This document shows positions 43,263 to 53,999 of a stretch of DNA of 64,000 bases, in pieces. Below the pieces are notes generated by a model that worked only from the letters and a program-made list of their open reading frames with translations, did not search any database and had not been told where the DNA came from. A program made the position numbers and the translations under genes. How positions within the stretch are numbered: the stretch's first letter is position 1; the number at the start of each line of letters is the position of its first letter. The DNA comes from Bryum argenteum (Eukaryota > Streptophyta > Bryopsida > Bryales > Bryaceae), in assembly GCA_037043015.1 (NCBI GenBank), contig CM073322.1:12845601-12909600 (forward strand), in the 5' to 3' direction.

Positions 43263-44960
43263 CTACAACTTCTGCATCGGAAATGGTATAGTATGATCAT
43301 CGTCGCCAATGTTGTTCATCTCTAAATCATCATCATTGTCCTCATTCTCGTCTTCTTCATCATCCATATCATCTTCATTTGACTCGTCCTCCATCTGCGT
43401 GTCCGTATGCGCTTTATGAGCTTCTTCTCCTCGTATCATATCACTTTCTGAATTTTGATTCATTGCCAGCAGATTCTTGTGATGCAAAATCAAGTACAAC
43501 CCCATCATGTTGTCGAACCCACTCAGACAACCTCATGTTCCTTTCAATGTTATCATCAAAGGTTAAAATTTGAGTTCCTTTGAAACCCTCCACAACGATT
43601 GCTGGGATATTTGAGGACAGTCTCACTAACGCTTGTGTCCAATTTTTTGGCAAATAACAATTGATCAATCTTCTTAATTCTTGTGGTGTTCTTCTCTTTG
43701 CATCTCCTTATGTTGGTGCATATTTTGACTCACGATCATAAAAAAACTCGGTTTAGAAGCATTCTTGTACGAGATACATTGTCGATAGGGTTAGAATTTT
43801 CAGGACACACGATCACAATGATCACATCTCCTATCGCCTTGATAGATACAACTTCCAGCACGCCAAATAATAAGTTGTCTTTCCTTGTAATTGTCTCCGG
43901 TGTAAATACCCATGTCTCATAACCAATGATTCGATGAAATTCTTCTAACTCATCTTTCAAGAATCGCATGTTTGCACTTTCGACACAAAGAAACACCACG
44001 TCTATCTTCTTTTATGAATTCGTATAATCGAATAAAAAGCTTCATCATCCTCTCTAGACGCGTGTGAGATCCAATTGTACAACTTTGTTGATGACTTGGT
44101 GATTGTGATATTTTTTTCACCCTCCAATTTTAAACTCAAAATTGTCGCCATGCACATCAACATATCATCACGACGAACGATATCTTCAACTTTCTGAGCT
44201 TAGGATCTTCGACGATTAATTCATAACGCACGAAGTTTTATCAAACTCTCTCAAGAACTTGCATGACCGTCCTTTCGGTTTCGAATGTTGAAGTTGTTAT
44301 GTCGCTTTGACATCTCAAGGTACATCTTAGGATTGTCATACACCATTATAACCGCTTTTCTGATCCGAAAGAGATTATTCTAATCCTCCTCTGTAATATA
44401 ACATTTCTGAAATGTCTCTTTTGCCAATATTTTGCATGCGTGCAATATGTATTGATTGTCACATCGTTCCCACTTGATTGTTTGCAACATATCTCTCTAT
44501 GCATCATCTTTAGATACTTCAACGCTCTAATCACTGCAAACCTCCTTGAATTGTTGTCGAATACTATCTACGTTGAAGTTGTCTTGTTCTTGAAGGTGTA
44601 CTCTATAATACGAAATGAGCCTTGATATTAAAGATGACACGTTTATTTTTCAACAAACGCTCATACATAACTTTGGCATGCTCCGTGTTCAATATTCGCA
44701 TATTGGTAAAGTATGGATGAAAGTGGAAGGACATTCTTCATGTTCGCCTCAAATTCTTGGTCTCGCCAAAAATAAATCCAGCCTCTAGTTCATCAACAGG
44801 AGCCACTCCTTCAATTTTGTATTTTGTGTTGATCTTCCTTCCATTTCTTCTTGTACCTCACCTTCTATGTCCAATTAGAAATCATCTTCACATATGTCAT
44901 GTTGTTGGATTACACCCCGATATAAGTCACACTCAGGATCATCTTCTGAACGACCTCTTT
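43263..44960 (-). pseudogene. Large decayed ORF of unknown family, copy A
   Basis: Minus-strand coding character continues for about 1.7 kb across shifting frames with at least six stops, most of them TAG or TAA replaceable by CAG/CAA. Landmarks from 5' to 3': RGRSEDDPECDLYRGV, FEANMKNVLPLSSILYQYAN, HACKILAKETFQKCYITEED, RIRKAVIMVYDNPKMYLEM, MATILSLKLEGEKNITITK, VESANMRFLKDELEEFHRI, ETWVFTPETITRKDNLLFG, NCYLPKNWTQALVRLSS, RNMRLSEWVRQHDGVVLDF, and a final very acidic run (NEDDMDDEEDENEDNDDD) ending at the stop 43263. No catalytic or binding motif was recognised. Confidence 0.45.
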
Positions 44961-45249
44961 CACGTTCTGCCAACAAACATGATTTTCACATATAATAACA
45001 TTAAAATTTGTTTCATTTTAAAAGTAATATTTTAATCGATTGTTTTATAATCTATGTAAAATAATTCTAAAAACACTTAAGAAATGCACTTCATGTTTAT
45101 TATTTAGTCACATTTTTAAATTTTATTCTATATAAAAATATTTAAATTCAAATCTCTCATTTGCTTTCTATGATATATAATTGTAAAAGAACCCCATAAA
45201 AATGTCATTGACCAATAAATAAGACCTTTACATTCTTAAAGTATAAGAA

Positions 45250-45860
45250 CTTATTCTTCTTGGTCGACGAGGTATAAACGACAGATGATGTGGCTCTAAC
45301 GCAGAACACTTTGCAAATGTTGTTTAAAATGGATCATCACCTGGTAGTCTTGGAGCTGTCATGTCTCATACAACTTGCAACGATGAAGCAATACCCTTCT
45401 TCCTCTCCTTTTGTTTTCGCGCATATTTCATATGCCTCAATGCAACAGCATAATTTTCCTTCTCAGCTGCCATCATGGTTGTTGCAACTATCACAACGGC
45501 TTTGCGACTATCAGCGAAGGTAACTTTGACCACTACTTTGCAATTGTCCTCATCCCGTTAGTCATACGTTGCATATGAAGCACCAAATCTTCTATCGGCG
45601 ATAATAAATTCTTTTTTTTCAGCTTATATTTGAATAATTTTCTATTCTTTTTGGTATGAATGAAAAAATGCTCAAGCTGCCCTATCATGATTATAACCTT
45701 CTTAATGTTTTTCGCTACTTTGACCAATGCATGTTATCATAGCATCGTTGCCCAGATAGTCCTCAGTTATTCGAATCTCTACCTCGGTTAGACTGTATAT
45801 GTTATCCAATAGCCGTAGTCATAAATATCGTTGTGACCGATGATCCCTTCGCGTCCATGA
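45250..45860 (-). pseudogene. Decayed exon upstream of copy A
   Basis: Behind an acceptor-like TTACACTCAG at about 45870, coding character runs through DNIYSLTEVEIRITEDYLGN, HALVKVAKNIKKVIIMIGQL, KNRKLFKYKLKKKNLLSPIE, VVKVTFADSRKAVVIVATTM and ALRHMKYARKQKERKKGIAS. There are three frame changes and several stops. It is rich in Lys and in predicted helix. AT-rich DNA on both sides looks like introns, so this and the 43263-44960 block are probably one multi-exon gene on the minus strand. Confidence 0.35.
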
Positions 45861-46783
45861 TTCTACCCTGAGTGTAATCAAATAAAAAGATGAATTCATA
45901 CACTGAATATAAATCATATTATTTTAGTATAAATTGTGCAAAATTTAAATTTGATAAAATACTCATATACATCATGGCCAAATAAAGTGAATTTAAAAAA
46001 TAATAAACAATCTAAAACAAACTCAAACTCCACGAAATATGCTAGCAAAAATATATTATATTAAAATTGATTCGATTGATTTAATAGATTGATAATATTT
46101 TTTTATTATTTTAAACTCTACATGATTTAATAGATTGATAATATTCTATTTATTGTTTAAGACTCTACATTAGTACATTCCTATTAAAGTTTATAAGACA
46201 AGAATTAAAGAACTTCTGCAAAACCTTGAATTTTTTATAACAATACAATAATTCGTCAATAAATTAGTCTCAGCCGTTTGTGATGAAATTTTTCCATGAA
46301 CACAATTAACCTTTTTAAATAAAATCTAGGAAATAAAAATTATCAATCATATCATAAATATAATATAATACTAAAAGAAAAATATTGGTTCATTACTCAC
46401 TTAAAAAAAATTGACACTTAAAACATTTTTATTCTCTTCGACATAGAATTTAATCACAAAACATGTAATTTTGACAAACCAAGCATGTCCAAATGAATTC
46501 ACTAATTTTAAAAAAACATAATTAATAATTATTCAAATTAAACAAATCATAAGTGCTCTCACCTCCAAAACCACATGATGATCGAAAAGAATCTTGTACT
46601 CTTCTACAAAGTATTATATAGTCTCAATTAAGAATAAAAATAAAACAAGTGTAAAATAAAAATAGAAAAAGTAGAGTTTTGTAAAAAGATTTCTATAACT
46701 TTAGTCCTAGTAAAGGGTGTTCTATTAAAACAAATTACAAAGATAAGTACAAAATTAAATATAATCTGATCTATGATTGTCAC

Positions 46784-47280
46784 TCAGTGTCTACTATGAG
46801 TTTTTTTACTAAAAGCTCCAATAAATAGCATGTCACTGCACACGGCTTCTTCTACGCCGAAAATGAGCTTATACTCGTTCTGTCGATAATATAAACACAC
46901 AAACTTTGTGAAATTCTCGTTGCTGGAGTGAACTCTTAGGACAGACATGTTCATGATTTCACGAGCCCATTTATATGTTATCACATATAGTGTCTCGGCC
47001 TCCGACACGTTTATGCTCTGAGACCAATCCTCAAATACATCCATTCTCGAGATAAAATTGTCCGCACAGATGATAGTTGAATAACACTCTCCTCCTTTAA
47101 AGACGTGCCTAGGTGTCTTCCAAGCAATGCTCCCGTTCTTCAATAACTATATCCCGCTTCCATACTCGTTGTTGATGCATCTAGACCTCTAGAATTTTCA
47201 TTCTCCGTTCATAATTTGGATGATCCGGAGTTTTTACATGTCTCTACGCAAGTACATTGAATAAGTAGATCGATATTTGA
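46784..47280 (-). pseudogene. Decayed exon, most upstream piece of the minus-strand gene
   Basis: ORF of 119 codons (47143-46784) with WKTPRHVFKGGECYSTIICA, EAETLYVITYKWAREIMNMS and YYRQNEYKLIFGVEEAVC. Immediately upstream, another frame reads HPNYERRMKILEV, TAG, MHQQRVWKRDIVIEE, so coding extends to about 47280 with one stop and one shift. No family recognised; same strand and style as the blocks below it. Confidence 0.35.
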
Positions 47281-48539
47281 TACATTAATTTACATAAACT
47301 AATTGTAAGTTTTTATTCTTGTCTAATATTTTTATCCTCTATTTGGTCAAGATGAGATCCTTCTCTAATATTGGAATTAATGTTCATGGTAGATATAATT
47401 TTTTAAAGTAAAAAACTTATTGTAAGTTCTAATTCCAGGCCGTAGGCCATTGAGAAGAGCATACTCATTGCTTCGAAGACCTGCATTCGAAACTACAAGA
47501 TGTATTTTCACCAACGACGACGGTCGGCCAGAATTCTCCACCTCGTAGGCGAGAGAGAGTAAGGGAACTGTGCAAAATGATGACTACACTCACGCTAGAC
47601 TGAACTTAAGCATGCTCGACTACTCTTGGGTACGAGAAGTATGTCAGAACCCATCGATATTCTCGTCAGGGAGAGGTCTCCGCCTGCAGACCTGTGAGCC
47701 TCCCCTCGAGCCGGACCTATGCGGTCGTTAACATGTGGACTTTCTCTCCCTCAATCCATAGGTGCTTCATAAACTCTTTTCCTTTTATTGGCTTTGTCTT
47801 CTTGACAGAGTGTATGTATTGGATCACCAAAGATTTCACAAAAGGTTCAATGTCCTATCTCCTTTCGCGTTCACACTTGTTTCCATTTTCCAAGCATTTC
47901 ATTCTCCATTCACACTTGCTATCACCCTTTAAGACTTTTTATCTAGAGAGAGGTGGAGAGAGATCGCACGCGTATTATCTCCTTACGACTTGCGATCGAT
48001 GCGCCGAGCTTACACGCCAAGCCCATATTGAATTGTTAATCATGTTGTGCTAAGCTAAACAATTTGTGCCTATTATATCTTCTTGAACTTTGCGACTTAG
48101 CCACTTAGCTACATTTAATTTACACAATGTACGAAAATATGCTGGTATTGCACATGATCTAAGCAATAAGCAAAACAAAAAAGCTTTAATAAAGTATAGC
48201 GATGTAATACTGTCAGAAAAAAGTCATGCCACTAGTAAGTAACATTAATGACCAAAAACAATTTCTTTTGTAAGAGCAATCAGAGGTCTAATCTGCTCAA
48301 AAGTGTACCATAATTTACAAGATTTTACAAAAAATAATTGATATGAACGTAATTGTCAATCATATACATTATTAAGATGTGATTATTATACTATCATCTT
48401 GAAATTATTATTTTTGTAAAAAGTGTCTATATTAATCATATAATTGAAATTTCAAGTTTTGTTTACAATTATTATTATTCGTATTTCATTGAAGAGCAAG
48501 AATTACAAGTTTTCAATGATGGGCTTGAAAAAAGTTAGA
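47281..48539. other. Spacer between the divergent decayed genes
   Basis: A CT-rich ORF at 47694-48053 has no recognisable content. The rest is AT-rich and empty. Genes on the left point left and genes on the right point right, so any promoters would lie here. Confidence 0.4.
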
Positions 48540-51143
48540 CGGCAAATAAGGTACTTACTTACACTAATTTCTCTTTTGAATCCTTGGTTATGACTTCTAT
48601 GATTGTTAATTTACACATAGCTCTTATAAATATGTTGTTTAATATTTGAAAACTTTCGGGTGATAGTGCATGATAACAGGAGACAAGACACAGATTTTGA
48701 AGAAAAGAGCCAAAATATTGAGGAAATTGAGAAAAGAAGTAAGTCTTACAGTGATCCAATAAAGAAATTGGTTGTAGAAATAAATGAGTATAGTTAAACA
48801 AATGGTCATGGACTCAGAGAATTAGTATACTATTTGACGGTAAAAATATTGACCACATTTTTTATTTGTATAATTATGTCTTCGGTGGTTGGGAAATAAA
48901 CCATAAACAAGATCATAAATCAAGGAAAAAAATGTTTTTTTGATGATTGGCTTAGCAATTGGGCTATACAATCTATCAAGGATTGACACACTCTGGTAGA
49001 GGAGGTTTTGCGCGCATTCAAATGAGATATGTAAGTTCTCCATTAATTTTCTTTCAACATTATTTTTATGGTTTTTTTTTGTGTTTTTTTGTTTAGTTGT
49101 AGTTTTACAAATTTTACATTTTTGCTTACAATTAACAGTTTTTAACATTTTCATACGAGATGTGATGAATTGTTTAATTGACAAGAGTATCATTAAGATT
49201 CTAACAATGAGAAGATTAGAGAAATAGCGGATAATGTAGCCCATAAAAAAATAGATGTGGAGTGACCGCTTGGATGGTGGACAGTTTCATAAGTATTATT
49301 CCAAAGTACAGGCTGGGAGTAGGACAAGCGGAGCAGCTTGAAGCGATCTCTGATGACTTCTCCAAATTGATTGTGACTGTCATGATATAATTGACAGAAG
49401 GTCTTCATTATTACCGCTTGACCTCAATATTTGCAAAAATCACAAGTTTCGAAAGTTGAAGGACAATGATTGGAAACTACTCAAGCTGATAAGGATAGAG
49501 CTAGAGGCACCACAAGCCTTGGCTTTGTGGTTAGGGCTCATGGCTTGCAATGAGGATGTCGCGGCTTTTATTTCCCATACCTACATGTGGTTACTATTAT
49601 ATTTCATCCTACTATTGTAAAGACAATGTTAGCGACAAGCATTTATCAAATTATTGGTTTTGAATCGACAAGTGAATCGCTTATCTGGTGGAGTGTCGTG
49701 TTGTATTGCATCGCTATGAATCATGAATAGAGAGCCTGGGTAGCAAGTAATTTCTTCAGAAATATTTCTTTCTGTGTGGATTTGTGCTATTGTTGCAATT
49801 ACGCGTTGAGTATTGGCGGTGGATTATTTGCTTACAGATGAAGCATATATGAATCTTTTGTGATTCTGACAGCGGAAATCAAAAGTTTCTGCCGTAATGC
49901 AATCAGAAGTTCTTATGTTTTTTTTTGCTCCCGTCTGTGTAGCTATCCGGATCCCAAGCAAACTGTACATATTATGAATCTCTCGAAAGCAACATCTTGC
50001 CTGGCCGCGCGTTCTTACGAGTCATTTGATTGCCATGTCTTCCATCGTAGCCGTAGGTTTATGACTGTAAACGCATCATGTAAAGTAGAATATTCCATAA
50101 ATCATGTATTAAACAATGAGAGTTCTTTTTATCGAGATATTTATACTTTTATGAGACAGTCTCAAGTTGCTTACCACAATAAAAGGTGATCATTCGTTTA
50201 TTCGTCGTGACATAAATTCTTACATTCAAGAGATGGTAGATAAATAAGTGAGTATGTAATTTTCAATTATTATTTAATTTCAAACCATTGGAGTCGACGT
50301 TTGTTGAAGAGTTTGAAGTAAATTACAATTATCTACCTCAAATCATTGATGAAAGTTTGTTTAATCTAGATGTGCGTGAGCGTGTAAATCTTCGAGCGTT
50401 ACTTATGTATTGGATTAGAGAAAATTCAACACAGTGCAACGTAGAAGAGTTTAATTTATTTAGTGAACAAGCATGTCACATTTGTCATTTGAAAAGAAAC
50501 TATAGACAAAAACATATTGTTGCCTATGCGAACAATCGACGTGAGGAACACTTTCTACTTGAGCATCAAACACTCGACGAGGTTTAACTAAAAATTAAAG
50601 ATATTGCAATTTTAGTTTCTTCTAGCCGTTGAAGACGTGAAAATAATGTAACTTGACTATTTAAATTTTAAAGACTTCACTCTATTCGCGGTTTTGTTCT
50701 TAGTCTAGATTTCAATTTTTGATGCAATAGACATATTGTCACTCAATCTATTCAAAAACTTATTTACTTGGTGCAAAAATGTAAATCTCAAGAGCTAGAA
50801 GCTACGTTATAAGAAATCATAAGGCACAGGCTAAAAGAAATTGGAGCAAGATGGGGATCTATTATTGTAAAGAGGCTTACATGTTACAATGCTGGAGAAT
50901 TCTACTTGTTCATCACGTGATCTTTTCCGTATTGTATCGAGAGCATATGCATTCATTAAACAGAGAGGTTATATAAAATTGCAAAACTTCTCTTTGACGT
51001 TGCGACATTGTATTTTGCTCATACACGAAACTTTAGATAGACTGTGGAGTCTCTTAAGACAACACGCCATTAGCTATCAACATGGCGTATTGATAGGGAG
51101 AATAATATTAGCTCAAGTGGATGAATTCTACACCATAGTGCAG
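48540..51143 (+). pseudogene. Long decayed plus-strand coding stretch, unknown family
   Basis: Coding character persists for 2.6 kb through many stops and some frame changes. Landmarks: FENFRVIVHDNRRQDTDFEE, SQNIEEIEKRSKSYSDPIKK, ISILFDGKNIDHIFYLYNYV, CFFDDWLSNWAIQSIKD, IIPKYRLGVGQAEQLEAISD, TMLATSIYQIIGFESTSESL, VEEFEVNYNYLPQIIDESLF, RALLMYWIRENSTQCNVEEF, RHRLKEIGARWGSIIVKRL, LFRIVSRAYAFIKQRGYIKL, ending TIVQ at a donor CAG|GTCAGT (51143). GTGAGT at 50250 and an AG at about 50290 suggest a short intron. Between 50585 and 50920 stops fall at TAA 50585, TGA 50630, TGA 50654, TAA 50669, TGA 50720, TAA 50810 and TGA 50918, nearly all where CAA or CGA would be open. Confidence 0.4.
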
Positions 51144-51539
51144 GTCAGTTCTTATTAATAATTTTTTTTAAAATGGTACTAATATGTATGATATTGATGT
51201 GATATTATTTAATTTCCTGTGACTTTGTATAAGTGATCATTGTTGTTCTTCATAAGGAATAAAGAAATATTAAACGATGTAGTTAGAGATGGTCTCTGTG
51301 ACTTACATTGGTGTTATTGTTTTAAACGCTGTGTATCATCATGATATAAGATTATCAAAAGTTGAGTGAAGTAAAATTTTGCAAATACGAAGCTCGTCTT
51401 GTATACAGTACTGCAAGAAAACGTTTATTTGACGATGATAAAAACTTTTATTTATGACTACAAGATGTGATGGGAATTTATTAACAACTCATGACATTAA
51501 ATTTTTGTTCTGTACTTGCAATAGGTTCCTTGTTGAACT

Positions 51540-51844
51540 CGTCTTAATTACAGAACATCACTCCAACAAAAACGGTAAATTCTACACTTTATGAGATTTG
51601 ATATGGATTCAAACCCTTGTATAGCCATCTTCTGATTTTTGAATGTATATTATTTTTTAAAATTTCAGATATAGAGGGAAAGAAATTAGATGTTAAAACG
51701 AATAAATGCATATTCATTGGATATGATAATCAATCTAAGAGGTACATGCTATCTGATCCAATTAAAAAACAAATTTTGTATGAAATTTTGTATGTAACAA
51801 TAACAAGAGAGCAACAACGAAATCCTGCAATTCCAGAAATATGA
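51540..51844 (+). pseudogene. Ty1/copia integrase C-terminal fragment
   Basis: Reads TPTKTVNSTLYEI, TGA (Trp in the family), YGFKPLYSHLLIFECI, then GKKLDVKTNKCIFIGYDNQS and KRYMLSDPIKKQI. This is the conserved copia motif series (PxE.W.G.KP...HLR.FG.....KLD.K...CIFIGY....KGYRLYDP). One stop and one small shift; no other copia domain nearby. Confidence 0.8.
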
Positions 51845-52143
51845 CAGTTTCACTTTTTCAATAAGAATAGCGCGCATGCATATTTCCCTTGAAGACAGAA
51901 GTTGATTCCCAGGAACACAGTGATCCGACAAAGAAGTCGCAAGTGTTCACGACTTACTAGGACCAGCAGACGACGGTGTCGATCCAGTTGTTCAAGGGAT
52001 AGCGGAGTCTGACTAAGGACTGCCACGAGCTGGGGAAGTTCTACGGCTGAGCGACGTTGGAGAATCCAATCCGGGTTGCAAATCCATCCGGATGGGGAGC
52101 GAACCCTAATCACCTCGTTTAAGTCCCTACGACCGTAACGGAT
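51845..52143. other. Unassigned spacer
   Basis: No repeat or credible ORF; composition shifts from AT-rich to mixed. Confidence 0.3.
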
Positions 52144-52528
52144 ATGTCTAAATACAGACGAGACACGACACCGCCCACATGGAGCTCAGTCTTTCCCTCG
52201 TCCCCCTCGTCCTCGTCCCAGAAGTCTGCAGTCGGGGACCTCTATTCTTCTTTTTCCGCCTCGAAGGAAGGTCTGCGGCTGGGGAGCTCTTCTCTTCTGC
52301 TTTTGCCTCTCTCTTTCTGTTCAAGAAGAGCATTCTGCATAGAAAGAAGCTTGAAGAGGATTTCTGGTTTTAAGGTAGTCTGGTGATTCGGATCTGATGA
52401 CGGCGGCGCAATGGACGCCGCTTCAACCGCTTCTGCTTCCGACGGCAGCGCGATGGACGCCAGCAGGTATGCGCCTCTGCAGATTCAGATTTCGTTTGTC
52501 ATTTTAAAAATTTCTTGGCCTACCTCAG
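52144..52528 (+). other. CT-rich leader and possible first exon joined to copy B
   Basis: The plus strand from 52179 is rich in CTC/TTC runs like a 5' leader, followed by an ATG at 52411 (MDAASTASASDGSAMDAS) and a GT donor-like GCAG|GTATGC at about 52466 with CTCAG acceptor at about 52528. Straight splicing would give a stop, so the exon structure is uncertain. A 13-bp tandem triplet ('actggagacgaca') follows at about 52551. Copy A has different DNA in this position. Confidence 0.3.
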
Positions 52529-53403
52529 ATGATGCAAATTCTAGAGTTCAACTGGAGACGACAACTGGAGACGACAACTGGAGAGGGCAAACCATGGATT
52601 GAAAAAGATTACAAAGAAGCAATTCTATTACTAGAGAAATGGATGTGCGGTTGTCCTAGATGCAATGTGGTGTTTCTTTGTCCTGAGAGTGCAAACATGC
52701 GATTCTTGAAAGATGAGTTAGAAGAATTTCATCGAATCATTGGTTATGAGACATGGGTATTTACACCGGAGACAATTACAAGGAAAGACAACTTATTATT
52801 TGGCGTGCTGGAAGTTGTATCTATCAAGGCGATAGGAGATGTGATCATTGTGATCGTGTGTCCTGAAAATTCTAACCCTATCGACAATGTATCTCGTACA
52901 AGAATGCTTCTAAACCGAGTTTTTTTATGATCGTGAGTCAAAATATGCACCAACATAAGGAGATGCAAAGAGAAGAACACCACAAGAATTAAGAAGATTG
53001 ATCAATTGTTATTTGCCAAAAAATTGACACAAGCGTTAGTGAGATCTGTCCTCAAATATCCCAAAGAATCGTTGTGGAGGGTTTCAAAGGAACTCAAATT
53101 TTAACCTTTGATGATAACATTGAAAGGAACATGAGGTTGTCCGAGTGGGTTCGACAACATGATGGGGTTGTACTTGATTTTGCATCACAAGAATCTGCGG
53201 CAATGAATCAAAATTCAGAAAGTGATATGATACGAGGAGAAGAAGCTCATAAAGCGCATACGGACACGCAGATGGAGGACGAGTCAAATGAAGATGATAT
53301 GGATGATGAAGAAGACGAGAATGAGGACAATGATGATGATTTAGAGATGAACAACATTGGCGACGATGATCATACTATACCATTTCCGATGCAGAAGTTG
53401 TAG
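52529..53403 (+). pseudogene. Large decayed ORF of unknown family, copy B (3' half only)
   Basis: Starts ILEFNWRRQLETTTGEGK, KDYKEAILLLEKWMCGC, then from about 52660 is nearly identical to copy A (43263-44003): PESANMRFLKDELEEFHRI to the stop at 52930, a segment with several small indels (52985-53070), and the final ORF 53074-53403 with the acidic NEDDMDDEEDENEDNDDD run. The premature stop after LLNRVFL is shared with copy A, so decay began before duplication; the indels at 53020-53070 are private to copy B. Confidence 0.45.
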
Positions 53404-53539
53404 CCACAAAAGAGACATAAATGAAAAGACAGAGGATAGATCTGGTACTTACAAATGTATCGGGATTTGAGATATCTGCGATTGAGGATTCACAACCATT
53501 ATAACGTTTGAATAGATCAAAGAAACTAACAGAAGAGTT

Positions 53540-53998
53540 ATGGGGCGTGATAAGAGGGAAGCAGTAGCAACTGCTACGATTCTGAAGAAAAGACGTTCGA
53601 GTACTTCGGGGAGACCATCAACAACAATTACGTTTTCATTAGGCGAACCTACAACTGCAACTATGAGCGGGATTCCAAGCAGCTCACTTGATCATAGTGT
53701 TGCAAGTACACAAACACCGACGACTGGAGTCGTGTTTAAGGTTGATGATTGGATGAAATTACTGAATATTGACGATGACGTTACAGTGGCAATTGCAAGA
53801 ATCATATCGCTTTTAGGGTCCGCACAATTGCATAACAATTGAGGGCTTTTACAAAGTCGATGTAGAGAAGGTTATTGTTGGAGAAGCTCCTCTTATGGTA
53901 CTGAATAAAGATGATGATACAGAACAATTGATTGTTCGAGATGTTGAGGGTACGATGATCGCATGGCAACATGATCGTATCGCTCATATTGGATAGAT
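53540..53998 (+). pseudogene. Unidentified Ser/Thr-rich ORF, copy B, with longer C-terminus
   Basis: MGRDKREAVATATILKKRRS to QLHN (53842 stop) matches copy A. The following bases, one frame away, read IEGFYKVDVEKVIVGEAPLM, KDDDTEQLIVRDVEGTMIAW and end at TAG 53996-53998, so a small deletion at about 53840 broke an ORF of about 153 residues. Function unknown. Confidence 0.45.
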
Positions 53999-53999
53999 A

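Noticed and set aside
47694-48053. 119-codon ORF on the plus strand in the spacer
   Set aside because: No motif, composition of CT-rich non-coding DNA, and no support on either side.
49600-49740. Resemblance of IGFESTSESLIWW to a cytochrome P450 I-helix
   Set aside because: No ExxR or heme-binding Cys motif follows in the expected place; a single short similarity in decayed AT-rich DNA is weak.
42746-53998. Reading the inverted copies as terminal inverted repeats of one large transposon or an endogenous giant-virus segment
   Set aside because: Coding sequence in copy B runs past the end of homology, there is no target duplication, introns seem present, and no viral hallmark gene (major capsid, DNA polymerase B, packaging ATPase) was seen.
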